NCBI RefSeq assembly: GCF_001905905.1
Contig: NZ_LIVT01000006.1
Span: forward strand, 1-64,000
Source of the DNA: Streptomyces sp. CB02366
GTDB lineage: Bacteria; Actinomycetota; Actinomycetes; Streptomycetales; Streptomycetaceae
Direction of reading: 5' to 3'
DNA length: 64,000 nt
The first letter of the stretch is position 1. The number at the start of each line of letters is the position of its first letter. The position numbers were made by a program, and so were the translations under genes. The notes below the pieces were generated by a model that saw nothing but the letters and a program-made list of their open reading frames with translations, did not search any database and was not told the origin of the DNA. This document shows, one piece after another, positions 1 through 7,646 of the stretch.

Positions 1-154
1 CCGCGATCTGCAACGCCTGCTCGACCGCGTACTCGTCCAGCTCCGAGAGCAGACCATCGACATCCTCACGGTCCACCGTCAGATCATCGGCGAAACGCCG
101 GTCACCGGACGCGTCGGGCACATACTTCACACAGACAACGATCCTCAAGCTCAC
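1..154 (-). CDS. etfB: Electron transfer flavoprotein beta subunit, 5' part (cut by window edge)
   Basis: The first 51 codons are present. GTG start at 154 with an AGGAG Shine-Dalgarno about 9 bases upstream. The translation begins MSLRIVVCVKYVPDA and continues with LLSELDEYAVEQALQIA, the characteristic N-terminus of the EtfB/FixA AMP-binding subunit. ETF accepts electrons from acyl-CoA dehydrogenases and passes them to the quinone pool. It is divergent from the TetR gene; the 202-242 operator lies between the two starts and could control both. An electron acceptor of this kind is needed by the acyl-CoA dehydrogenase encoded at 47660-48865. The rest of the gene lies outside the window. Confidence 0.9.
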   Translation of the reverse strand, partial: MSLRIVVCVKYVPDASGDRRFADDLTVDREDVDGLLSELDEYAVEQALQIA

Positions 155-201
155 GCCGGCTCTCCTGCCTACCTGGGTGTCACGGGTACTGGTGGAGAGA
201 T

Positions 202-242
202 TATGGCACTCAGTACCCTCTGTAAAGGTACGCAGTGCCAAA
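202..242. promoter_or_regulatory. Two-site TetR-type operator (site A) between etfB and tetR
   Basis: Two 13-base imperfect palindromes, GGCACTCAGTACC (205-217) and GGTACGCAGTGCC (227-239), start 22 bases apart. The whole block is itself an inverted repeat. The same 41-base arrangement occurs at 54027-54067 upstream of ccr (31 of 41 bases identical), and a related pair lies at 1007-1042. The position, between divergent etfB and tetR starts, is typical of autoregulation. The binding protein is inferred, not shown. Confidence 0.75.
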
Positions 243-271
243 ACCAGTCTTCCGGTGCTACGTTTCGCCGC

Positions 272-997
272 ATGAGCGAGGCGCGAGGACCCGAGAAGAA
301 GCCCCCCATGCGGGAGGTGCTGGCACAGGCGGCCTTCCAGCTCTTCGTGGAGCGGGGCTTCGAGCGGACGACCGTGGACGACATCGTGGCGCGGGCCGGG
401 GTGGGCCGCCGTTCGTTCTTCCGGTACTTCCCCTCGAAGGAGGACGTGGTCTTCCCGGACCACGAGCGCTGCCTCGCCGAGATGACCGCGTTCCTGGCCG
501 CCGTGGACGACGGCGACCCGGTCGGCGCGGTGTGCGACGCGGCGCGCATCGTGCTGCGGATGTACGCGGACAACCCCGAGTTCTCCGTCCGGCGCTACCG
601 GCTCACCCGGGAGGTGCCGGGGCTGCGGACGTACGAACTGTCGGTGGTGCGCCGGTACGAGCAGACCCTCGCCGGCCATCTGCGGAGCCGGTTCGGCGAG
701 GACGGCGACGGGGGGCTGCGCGCGGAGGTGATCGCGGCGTCGGTGGTCGCCGCGCACAACAACGGGCTGCGTCTGTGGCTGCGTTCGGGCGGGGAGGGCG
801 ACCCGGAGGCGGCGGTCGACCGTGCGCTCGCCCTGGTGCGCGAGGTCTGGGGCACGCCCGCCCCCGCGCCGGCCGTCCCCTTCCCCCTCTCCGGCGGCGG
901 GGGCCCGGAGGGCGAGGTGATCGTGATGGTCGCGCAGAAGGGCACCCCGATGTGGCGGGTCGTGCAGCAGATCGAGTCCGCCGTCGGCGAGAACTGA
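272..997 (+). CDS. TetR-family transcriptional regulator (ETF/ethylmalonyl pathway candidate regulator)
   Basis: A 241-residue protein with an N-terminal TetR helix-turn-helix at about residues 13-60 (TTVDDIVARAGVGRRSFFRYF) and a helical ligand-binding C-terminus. I chose ATG 272 because an in-frame ATG at 203 would sit inside the operator at 202-242; no strong Shine-Dalgarno decides it. It is clearly paralogous to the TetR at 55872-56684: both share the HTH, an RYxLTREVP segment mid-protein and an acidic-GEV tail near the C-terminus. Palindromic operators lie upstream (site A) and downstream (site C, before the DUF35 gene). Likely a repressor responding to an acyl-CoA-type ligand; the ligand is unknown. 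Confidence 0.85.
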   Translation: MSEARGPEKKPPMREVLAQAAFQLFVERGFERTTVDDIVARAGVGRRSFFRYFPSKEDVVFPDHERCLAEMTAFLAAVDDGDPVGAVCDAARIVLRMYADNPEFSVRRYRLTREVPGLRTYELSVVRRYEQTLAGHLRSRFGEDGDGGLRAEVIAASVVAAHNNGLRLWLRSGGEGDPEAAVDRALALVREVWGTPAPAPAVPFPLSGGGGPEGEVIVMVAQKGTPMWRVVQQIESAVGEN

Positions 998-1006
998 GTA
1001 CCAATA

Positions 1007-1042
1007 GGCACTCAGTGCCTTTACGGTCCGGCACTGGGTGCC
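1007..1042. promoter_or_regulatory. Second operator pair (site C) before the DUF35 gene
   Basis: GGCACTCAGTGCC (1007-1019), a palindrome perfect apart from its centre, and GGCACTGGGTGCC (1030-1042) lie 23 bases apart, between the tetR stop and the DUF35 start at 1109. They match the half-sites of sites A (202-242) and B (54027-54067). This suggests the DUF35 gene has its own promoter under the same regulator. Confidence 0.7.
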
Positions 1043-1108
1043 ATATGGTGCGGACGCGCCGTCCGTGCGGGTACGGCGCGTTCCGAGTCGAGCGCAGGGG
1101 GTCGAGCC

Positions 1109-1492
1109 ATGTCCCAGACAGGAATGGGCACCATCCGGAAGGCGCACGAGGAGAGCGGCCTCTCCTACCACCGCTGCCGCTGGTGCGGCACCGCCTCCTT
1201 CCGGCGGTTGCTGTGCCCGGTGTGCGCGTCGAGCGAGCTGGAGCCCGAACGCACCACCGGCCACGGCGTGGTCGTCCGGACCGCCGTGGTCCACCGCTAC
1301 ACCGACGAGGCGCGTAACGAGTCCCTGGTGCGCTTCCCCGAGGGGTTCGTCTTCCGCTGCCGGGTCGTCGGCGCCGCGCCGCACCTGGTGACGGTCGGCG
1401 CGCGCGTGCGGCCCGTCTCCGGCGAGGAGCCGGAGAACGGCGCGGTCGTGCTGGAACTCTGCGAGCCCCCCGCCCGGCGGGACTGGCTCTGA
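1109..1492 (+). CDS. DUF35 zinc-ribbon/OB-fold protein
   Basis: A 127-residue protein with a rubredoxin-like zinc ribbon formed by Cys23/Cys26 and Cys36/Cys39, followed by a beta-rich OB-fold region (about residues 48-115). DUF35 proteins are known partners of thiolase- and hydratase-type enzymes acting on CoA esters (archaeal HMG-CoA synthase complex, ChsH2). No thiolase is adjacent here, so a partner among the neighbouring ketosynthases or elsewhere is open. It sits behind operator site C and ends at a strong bidirectional terminator. Function inferred from the family only. Confidence 0.7.
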   Translation: MSQTGMGTIRKAHEESGLSYHRCRWCGTASFRRLLCPVCASSELEPERTTGHGVVVRTAVVHRYTDEARNESLVRFPEGFVFRCRVVGAAPHLVTVGARVRPVSGEEPENGAVVLELCEPPARRDWL

Positions 1493-1503
1493 GAAGCCCG
1501 GCC

Positions 1504-1545
1504 GCCCCGGCGACCCCGGGCCGGCCGGCCCGGGGTCGCCGGGGC
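1504..1545. terminator. Bidirectional terminator, perfect 42-bp palindrome
   Basis: The left half (1504-1524) and right half (1525-1545) are exact reverse complements, giving a 19-bp stem with a 4-base loop. It lies between the convergent DUF35 gene and the DJ-1/PfpI gene. Confidence 0.8.
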
Positions 1546-1551
1546 GCCCTT

Positions 1552-2247
1552 TCAGCTCAGCCGGCTGAGGATTTCGTCCGCCAACGGGGCCGAGGACGCC
1601 GGGTTCTGACCGGTGATCAGGTTCCGGTCGGTGATGATGAACGGGGCCCAGGGCTCGCCCTCCCGGAAGTCCGCGCCCAGCCCCACCAGCCGGTCCTGGA
1701 GCAGCCACTTCGCCCGGTCCGCGAAGCCCGCCTGGGCCTCCTCGGCGTTGGTGAAGCCGGTGAGCCGGTACCCGGCGAACACGTTGACGCCGTCCGGGCC
1801 GGTCGCGGCCAGCAGAGCCGCCGGTCCGTGGCAGACCACGCCCAGCGGCTTGCCCGACGCCAGGGTCTCCGCGAGCAGCCGCCCCGAGGCCGGGTCCACC
1901 GCCAGGTCCTCCATCGGGCCGTGACCGCCGGGGTAGAAGACGGCGTCGTACGCGTCGAGGTCCACGTCCTCCAGGGCGATGGGCCGGCGCAGCTCCTCGA
2001 ACGCCTCCAGCCCGGCCGCCACCGCGTCGGCGCCCTCCTGGCCGCCGTTGGCGCCGGGCGCCAGACTGCCGCGGTCCACGGTCGGGACGACTCCGCCCGG
2101 GGTGGCGACGACCACCTCGTGTCCGGCGTCGGTGAACGCCCGGTACGGGGCCACCGCCTCCTCGGCCCAGAAGCCGGTGGGGTGGGCGGAACCGTCCGCC
2201 AGGGTCCAGTGGTCCGCGCCGGACACCACGAAAAGGATCTTTGCCAT
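1552..2247 (-). CDS. DJ-1/PfpI-family protein (Hsp31/glyoxalase III-like)
   Basis: A 231-residue type 1 glutamine amidotransferase-like protein. The nucleophile elbow GVVCHGPAALL places Cys139 next to His140, and acidic residues at 29-30 correspond to the conserved Glu of the family. This layout (Glu-Cys-His, GGHG loop near 108-111) resembles Hsp31-type chaperone/glyoxalase or deglycase proteins. ATG 2247 is preferred over the ATG at 2256 because GGAG sits 9 bases upstream of 2247 and touches 2256. It is the last gene of the leftward unit after the amidohydrolase. A stress or detoxification role is inferred. Confidence 0.8.
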   Translation of the reverse strand: MAKILFVVSGADHWTLADGSAHPTGFWAEEAVAPYRAFTDAGHEVVVATPGGVVPTVDRGSLAPGANGGQEGADAVAAGLEAFEELRRPIALEDVDLDAYDAVFYPGGHGPMEDLAVDPASGRLLAETLASGKPLGVVCHGPAALLAATGPDGVNVFAGYRLTGFTNAEEAQAGFADRAKWLLQDRLVGLGADFREGEPWAPFIITDRNLITGQNPASSAPLADEILSRLS

Positions 2248-2431
2248 GTCGTACATCTCCGTTGGTCGGGGTGGCTGACCAGGCCGACGGTAGGCCCGGT
2301 CCGGCCAGGATCGGCGCTCCGCCCGCCCGTGCCGGAAAGTGGCTCCCGACGCGTCGGCGGCGATCGGCCGTCCGGCGGATCGCCTGCCCCCGCAGGCGAC
2401 CGCGAACCCTCCGGAGCCTCCCCGGCGCGGC

Positions 2432-3481
2432 TCAGTCCCGGCGCGCCCCGGCCGAGCGGGCGACCAGCGCCTCCGCGTTGCCCGAGAGCCAGGCGGTCAC
2501 CACGTCCCGGGGCAGCGGCAGCTCGGACACCTCGTCCGCCAGCGGACCGGTCGGCCCCGGATTGACCCAGGTCGACGTGCCGAACAGGACCCGGTCGCGG
2601 GCGAGCCCCCGGGCGTGGTGGAGCAGCGGCTCCCAGCCCGAGCCGGGCCGGGGCATGTGCCGGGGGCGGTGGGAGGAGAACTCCAGGTAGACCCCGGGGT
2701 GCCGGGCGGCGGTGAGCAGGGTCTCCCGCACGTCGGGCCAGCCCGCGTGCCCGGCGACGAGCAGCAGCTCGCGGTGGCGGGCCGCCAGCGTCTCGACCGT
2801 ACGCCAGCCGCCCAGGCCGCTGGGGTGGCTCCGGGCGAAGTGGTGGCCGGTGTGCAGCCAGACCGGCAGCCGCGCGGACGCCGCCGCGTCCCAGACCGGG
2901 GCGAACCGCGGGTCGGCCGGGTCGGTGCCGTCGAGGAAGGGGATCACGCACAGCCCGGTCGCCCCCGCCGCCAGCGAACTCTCCACCTCCCGCAGCGCCT
3001 CGGCCGGGTCGCGCAGGGAGACCCCGGCCCAGACCTGTACCCGGTCGCGGACGTCCCGGACGGTCTCCAGCAGCCACGCGTTGACGGTACGGCCGTCCGG
3101 CAGCCGCTCCGCCGAACCCATGGCGAACTCCGCCGTCACCCCCTGCCGTCGGCGGTCCGCGAGATGTGCGGCCAGGTCGAAGGGCGGCCGGCCGGGCGGC
3201 AGCAGCACGTCCACCGCGTCCTGCCAGCGGACGGCCAGGGCCTGGCGGTAGGCGGAGTGGACGGCCCCGAAGTAGCGGCAGAACGAGGCGGAGAAGACGT
3301 CCAGGTACTCGGGGGCGTTCTCGCCCAGCCGGTTGAGGTAGGCCCGCCAGCCCGCGTCGTCGTACACGAGGGAGCAGGCGTCCACGACCGGCGGGCGGAC
3401 CGGGGCCGCGGAAGCCGCCGCGTCGGCCGCCGCCGCTGTTCCGTTGCTCGGCGCGAGGCCGTACGACACGTTCACGATCAC
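2432..3481 (-). CDS. Amidohydrolase_2-like TIM-barrel protein, metal motif degenerate
   Basis: A 349-residue protein with the amidohydrolase-2 layout: PPVVDAC near residue 33, LHTGHHF and VAGHAGW mid-protein, FGTST and GNAEAL towards the C-terminus. The usual N-terminal HxH metal motif is replaced by DACSL, so it may bind metal differently or not act as a hydrolase. GTG 3481 is the longest start; GGAG spacing favours GTG 3475. The MarR-type regulator gene ends 26 bases upstream of it, so it is probably in the same transcript. A substrate cannot be named; a lactone or ester linked to the cluster product is possible. Confidence 0.7.
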   Translation of the reverse strand: MIVNVSYGLAPSNGTAAAADAAASAAPVRPPVVDACSLVYDDAGWRAYLNRLGENAPEYLDVFSASFCRYFGAVHSAYRQALAVRWQDAVDVLLPPGRPPFDLAAHLADRRRQGVTAEFAMGSAERLPDGRTVNAWLLETVRDVRDRVQVWAGVSLRDPAEALREVESSLAAGATGLCVIPFLDGTDPADPRFAPVWDAAASARLPVWLHTGHHFARSHPSGLGGWRTVETLAARHRELLLVAGHAGWPDVRETLLTAARHPGVYLEFSSHRPRHMPRPGSGWEPLLHHARGLARDRVLFGTSTWVNPGPTGPLADEVSELPLPRDVVTAWLSGNAEALVARSAGARRD

Positions 3482-3506
3482 TCCGTCGGAAGTCGAAAGC
3501 GGGATC

Positions 3507-4016
3507 TCAGGAGGCGGCGGCGCGGCGGGCCTCCCAGTCGGCCACCAGCGCCTCGGTCTGCTCCACGTAGCCGCTGAACAGCCCGGCCAGCGACGCCAGC
3601 CGGTCCCGTGCCTCGCCGCGCGCCACCGGGACGCCCGCGTTCAGCGTCTCGGTGAACTTGCGCATGTGGGCGTTGTTCACCAGCAGCAGGTGCTGGAGGT
3701 CGCCCACCGCCTCGTAGTCGATGCGCCTGCTGCCGGGCCGGGTGGAGCGGCGCACCAGCGTCCACGCCTCCAGCTGGCGGGCGGCCACGCTCAGTCCGCT
3801 CTTGGCCTGGCCGAGTTCACGGGTCATGGTGTCGAGGTCCACCGGCTTGTTGCGCAGCAGGAGGTAGCCGAAGAGGCGGCCGGTGGCCTGGGGAAGGCCC
3901 CAGCGTTCCATCAGCGAACCCATCGCGCTGATGAAGGACGCCTCCGCGTCGCTGAACCCCCCGGGGCCGGGCGGCGGGAGGGGGCCCGCGTCGGGTGTGT
4001 TGCCGTCGTCGGTCAT
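3507..4016 (-). CDS. GbsR/MarR-family transcriptional regulator
   Basis: A 169-residue winged-helix protein. Residues about 40-100 (ATGRLFGYLLLRNKPVDLDTMTREL and following) carry the MarR/GbsR helix-turn-helix and wing, and the C-terminus is a helical dimerisation segment. Its ATG overlaps the stop of the upstream alpha/beta hydrolase (ATGA at 4013-4016), so the two are translationally coupled. Coupling to a probable resistance esterase suggests it senses the cluster product or an export/osmotic signal. No operator was recognised. Confidence 0.8.
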   Translation of the reverse strand: MTDDGNTPDAGPLPPPGPGGFSDAEASFISAMGSLMERWGLPQATGRLFGYLLLRNKPVDLDTMTRELGQAKSGLSVAARQLEAWTLVRRSTRPGSRRIDYEAVGDLQHLLLVNNAHMRKFTETLNAGVPVARGEARDRLASLAGLFSGYVEQTEALVADWEARRAAAS

Positions 4017-4870
4017 GGTCTCCTCGGAGTCTCAGCCTTCAGGAAGGCGACGGTCAGCCGGTTGACCTCGTGGGGACGGTCCAGGTTGGCGACGTGCCCG
4101 GCGCCGGGGATCACATGGAACTCGCTGTGGGGGTCGCGTTCGCTCCACCGCTCCATCGCCGAGCGGATGTTACCCGTGCCGTCGTGTTCGCCGCAGATCA
4201 GAAGCTCGGGCTTCTCCACGCGGTAGCCGGGGGAGGGGTCGATCGCCCGGGTCATGCCGTCCCAGGTGGTGAGGAAGGCGCGCCGCCCGTTGGCGGCGAA
4301 GACCTCCCGCAGGTACTCCCGGGCCCCGGCGTCCTCGGCCGACGCCACCGCCATCGACCGGGTCAGCCGGCGGTAGGGGACCAGCCGCATGAGGGCGCGG
4401 GAAAGGACCAGGCCGCGCCGTTCGCGCCGGGTGACGGGCAGGGTGCTGGACGTGGAGCCGATCACCACGAGCGCGGTGACCTCGTCGGGCCGGCGGCGCA
4501 GGAACTCCTGGGAGATGTTGCCGCCCATCGACTGGCCCAGCAGCGCCAGCGGCCGGTCCATCCCGGCCGCGTCCAGCACCGCCGCCAGATCGTCCGCCGC
4601 GTAGACCGTACGGAACCTGCCGGTGCGGGAGGCGGACGCCCCGTGGTAGCGCACGTCCCAGCGCAGGGTGCGGAAACCCGCCTCCACCAGGGCGGGGATC
4701 TGAGGATCGAACATACGGTGGTCGGCCCCCGCGCCGTGGGTGAGGGCGATGCCCGGACCGTCCGCCGGACCGGCCGTCCAGTAGTGCAGCCGGGCGCCGG
4801 AGACCTCGGTGCTGTGCTCCCTCTCCACGACCCGGGAACTGGCGGCGGCCCGGCTCTCGGGGCGGCTCAT
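4013..4870 (-). CDS. nonR: Alpha/beta hydrolase, candidate macrotetrolide-resistance esterase (NonR-like)
   Basis: A 285-residue alpha/beta hydrolase: nucleophile Ser114 in GQSMGG, Asp230 in CGEHDG and His259 in GAGHVA form a complete triad, with oxyanion HG at 45-46. ATG 4870 is chosen for the GGAG 8 bases upstream; longer starts lack support. In the nonactin cluster the resistance gene nonR encodes a serine esterase that cleaves nonactin and lies next to nonS. Here the enzyme lies next to the crotonase at 5089-5982, the same arrangement. The symbol is an inference from context; a generic esterase/lactonase is the alternative. Confidence 0.6.
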   Translation of the reverse strand: MSRPESRAAASSRVVEREHSTEVSGARLHYWTAGPADGPGIALTHGAGADHRMFDPQIPALVEAGFRTLRWDVRYHGASASRTGRFRTVYAADDLAAVLDAAGMDRPLALLGQSMGGNISQEFLRRRPDEVTALVVIGSTSSTLPVTRRERRGLVLSRALMRLVPYRRLTRSMAVASAEDAGAREYLREVFAANGRRAFLTTWDGMTRAIDPSPGYRVEKPELLICGEHDGTGNIRSAMERWSERDPHSEFHVIPGAGHVANLDRPHEVNRLTVAFLKAETPRRP

Positions 4871-5088
4871 CGTGCCGGCTCCCCGTCGCAGCCGTCGGCC
4901 TCCGCGGGTCTGGACCGGGGCCCGTACGCGGGCGCGGACGGAGACGGGGGAGGAGGCGGCGAGGCCGCCGGGCGGGGGTGCCGCAGCGCTTCGTTCATCA
5001 GAATCAGAATACTCTCTCCATCGCGGCCGCAAAGGCGGACGGCCCCGCCGGGCCCGTCGGCGGCCCCGGCGCGGACCCCTTCGGCCCC

Positions 5089-5982
5089 TCAGTCGCCGGT
5101 GAAGCGGGGCGGGCGCTTCTCCGCGAAGGCGGCCATCCCCTCGCGCGCGTCGGCCACCGTGGCGTGCGTCTTCAGGTGGTACGCGTCCTGGAGGCGCAGC
5201 CCGTACTCGGCCGGCTGCCCCCAGCTCCGCTCCCGCAACTCCTTGAACAACCCCACCGAGGCGGTCGGAAGCGCGGCGAACCTGCCTGCCAGTTCCGCCA
5301 GTTCACGGTCGAAATCCTCCGGGGCGCAGAGCCGGTCGAACAGCCCCAGGCGCACCGCCTCGTCCCCCGAAACCATCCGTCCGGTGAGGTAGATCTCCGT
5401 CGCCCGCGCCGGACCGGTCAGCCGGGACATCAGCACCACGTTCCCCACATGGCCGACCCCCGCCAGGCAACTGCCGATCGAGGCACGGGTGTCCGCCAGC
5501 CGGAAGTCGGCGGCGCAGGCGATCTCCGCCCCCGCGCCCGCCGCCGCACCGGTCAGCCCCACGATCACCGGCTTCGGCAGATGCAGGATCGCCTCGCAGA
5601 CCCGGAGGTAGTGCGCGTCCGAGGTGACCGGGTCGAAGGGGGTGTCCACCCGGTCGCCCAGCCGCCACCGCCGTACGCTCTCCACGTCGTCGCCCGCGCA
5701 GAACGCCCCGCCGCTCCCGGTGATCACGACCGTACGGACGCGGCGGTCGTCGCCCGCGCACATCAGACCGAGCAGGAGATGGCGGGAGAGCGTCAGGTCG
5801 AGGCTGTTGCGGCGGTGCGGCCGGTCCAGCGTCAGCGTGGCGACCCCGTCCGCGAGCGAGGCCCGCAGCGGTACGCCCTCCTCGGCGTCCACGCGGCCGG
5901 CGAAGTCCGCGAACGACTCGGTCGCCGCCCCCGCCCATTCGGCCGCGAACTCCTGCCCCGTGTCGGCGGTTTCCCGGTTCAT
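5089..5982 (-). CDS. nonS: Crotonase-superfamily protein, candidate nonactate synthase (NonS-like)
   Basis: A 297-residue crotonase-fold protein with an N-terminal extension of about 35 residues. The oxyanion-hole segment GSGGAFCAGDD (about 89-99) and AGAGAEIACAADF (148-160) are intact. Glu153 matches the first catalytic Glu of enoyl-CoA hydratases, but the second Glu position is Leu173 (SIGSCLAGVG), so ordinary hydration is unlikely. NonS of the nonactin pathway is a crotonase homologue that closes the tetrahydrofuran ring by C-O bond formation; the altered active site, its place at the end of the polyketide operon and the adjacent esterase fit that role. ATGA overlap with the ligase gene upstream. 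Confidence 0.7.
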   Translation of the reverse strand: MNRETADTGQEFAAEWAGAATESFADFAGRVDAEEGVPLRASLADGVATLTLDRPHRRNSLDLTLSRHLLLGLMCAGDDRRVRTVVITGSGGAFCAGDDVESVRRWRLGDRVDTPFDPVTSDAHYLRVCEAILHLPKPVIVGLTGAAAGAGAEIACAADFRLADTRASIGSCLAGVGHVGNVVLMSRLTGPARATEIYLTGRMVSGDEAVRLGLFDRLCAPEDFDRELAELAGRFAALPTASVGLFKELRERSWGQPAEYGLRLQDAYHLKTHATVADAREGMAAFAEKRPPRFTGD

Positions 5983-7646
5983 ACGATCCTCTCCCTGCGG
6001 ACGCGGACACCGGCCGCCTCGCGGTCCCAGGTCCCCGCCACCACGCCCTCGGCGCGCAGCGTGTGCTTGGTCGGCTTACCGGTGGGGGTCTTGGGCAGTT
6101 CGGGCAGCACCCGGATGTAGCGCGGCAGCATGAAGTGGGCCAGCCGCTCCCGGAGGAACTCCAGCAGCCCCGCCGGGTCGACCGGGTCCGCCGGGTCGCG
6201 GTCCGCCACCACCAGCAGCACCTCGTCCTCGCCCTCGTCGCCGGGGACCGCCACCGCCGCGGCCTCCAGCACTCCCGGGTGGGCCACCGCCTGCGCCTCC
6301 ACCTCGAAGGAGGAGATGTTCTCGCCGCGTCGGCGGATCGCGTCCTTCTTCCGGTCCACGAAGACCAGGCCGCCGTCCGCGGCGCGCCGGAAGGTGTCCC
6401 CGGTGTGGAACCAGCCGTTGCGCCAGGCGGCGGCCGTCTCGGCGGGGCGGCCGAGGTAACCGCTGAGGAACGACCACGGCCGGTCGGCGCGCAGCACCAG
6501 CTCGCCCGCCCCGCCCACCGGCACCTCCCGGTCGTGGTCGTCGACCACCCGGGCGGCGATGCCCGCCCGGGGCCGCCCGCAGTGCATCGGGACGCCCGGG
6601 TGGTGGTCCGGCCCGGAGAGCACCGGGCATGCGACCTCGGTCATGTTGAACAGCGCGCGCACGGAGACGCCGAACCGCTTGGAGAACTCCGCGGCCCCCT
6701 CGGTGAACGGGATGACGTAGGCCGCCCGCAGCGGATGCCCGGTGTCCTGCGGCAGCGGCGGCTGCTTGAGCAGATAGGTCGCCATCACGCCGAGCAGCGT
6801 GCACAGGGTCGTCCCGGTGCGGCGGATCAGCGGCCAGAACTCACTGGTGGTGAAGGCGGGTACGACCGTCACCGATCCGCCGTGCACCAGCATCCCGTAC
6901 GCCCCGATCGTGCCGCCCGCGTGGAACAGGGGGAGCTGGAGCAGATAACGGTCGTCCGGGCCGGCCATGCCGTGGAAGGCGGCGGTGCAACTGCTGTACA
7001 GGTGCGCGTAGGAGGAGACGACCCCCTTCGAGGGGCCGGTCGTCCCGGAGGTGTAGATCACCGTCTGCGGATCCCACGGCTGCAGCGCGGGCGCCGGCTC
7101 GGTGAACTCCGCCCGGTCCGCCCGCAGTCCGGTCTCCACCCGGTAGCACGCGGCGAGCCGGGCGGCGAGCGCCGCCACCTCGTCCGGCGCGTCCTCGGGG
7201 CCCGGCAGCAGCACCACCGTGCGCACCGCCCCGGCCCGCTCGCCCCCCTCCTCCAGCCGGGCCGCCAGCGACGGCCGGCAGACCAGCACCTCGGCCCCGC
7301 TGTCGGCGACCACCTGGCGCAGGATCGCGCCCCGGTAGGCGATGTTCAGCGGCGCCAGGACCGCGCCCGCCAGGTTGGCCCCGTACCAGACGCGCAGCGC
7401 GTCCGGCCCGTTGGGCAGCCAGCTCAGCACCAGCTCGCCCGGGGCGACGCCCAGCGCCTGGAGGGCCGCGGCCGTCTCCTCGGTCTCCCGGAGCGTCCGC
7501 GCGTACGTCCAGGTTCCGCCGTCCGGCATCAGCGCGTACGGAGCCGTCGGCGCGGCGGCGGCACGGCGGCGCAGCAACGGGCCCAGCACGCACTGCTCGG
7601 CGGTGGGCACCTCGGCGGACGCCGGGTCGAGTATGTCCTCGCTCAC
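5979..7646 (-). CDS. nonL: AMP-forming acyl-CoA ligase (NonL-like)
   Basis: A 555-residue ANL-family enzyme. The phosphate-binding loop TSGTTGPSKG is at about 199-208, GWFHTGD carries the conserved ribose-binding Asp, and the C-terminal PTGKPTK contains the catalytic Lys. It activates a carboxylic acid to its CoA thioester. In macrotetrolide synthesis NonL activates nonactic acid before assembly, and with no carrier protein in this cluster, CoA ligation is the expected way to load intermediates. GTG 7646 overlaps the stop of the CocE-type hydrolase gene (GTGA). The specific substrate is inferred. Confidence 0.85.
   Translation of the reverse strand: MSEDILDPASAEVPTAEQCVLGPLLRRRAAAAPTAPYALMPDGGTWTYARTLRETEETAAALQALGVAPGELVLSWLPNGPDALRVWYGANLAGAVLAPLNIAYRGAILRQVVADSGAEVLVCRPSLAARLEEGGERAGAVRTVVLLPGPEDAPDEVAALAARLAACYRVETGLRADRAEFTEPAPALQPWDPQTVIYTSGTTGPSKGVVSSYAHLYSSCTAAFHGMAGPDDRYLLQLPLFHAGGTIGAYGMLVHGGSVTVVPAFTTSEFWPLIRRTGTTLCTLLGVMATYLLKQPPLPQDTGHPLRAAYVIPFTEGAAEFSKRFGVSVRALFNMTEVACPVLSGPDHHPGVPMHCGRPRAGIAARVVDDHDREVPVGGAGELVLRADRPWSFLSGYLGRPAETAAAWRNGWFHTGDTFRRAADGGLVFVDRKKDAIRRRGENISSFEVEAQAVAHPGVLEAAAVAVPGDEGEDEVLLVVADRDPADPVDPAGLLEFLRERLAHFMLPRYIRVLPELPKTPTGKPTKHTLRAEGVVAGTWDREAAGVRVRRERIV

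Noticed and set aside
203..271. Longer TetR start with in-frame ATG at 203
   Set aside because: It lies within the 202-242 operator and lacks a Shine-Dalgarno; ATG 272 starts the conserved domain.
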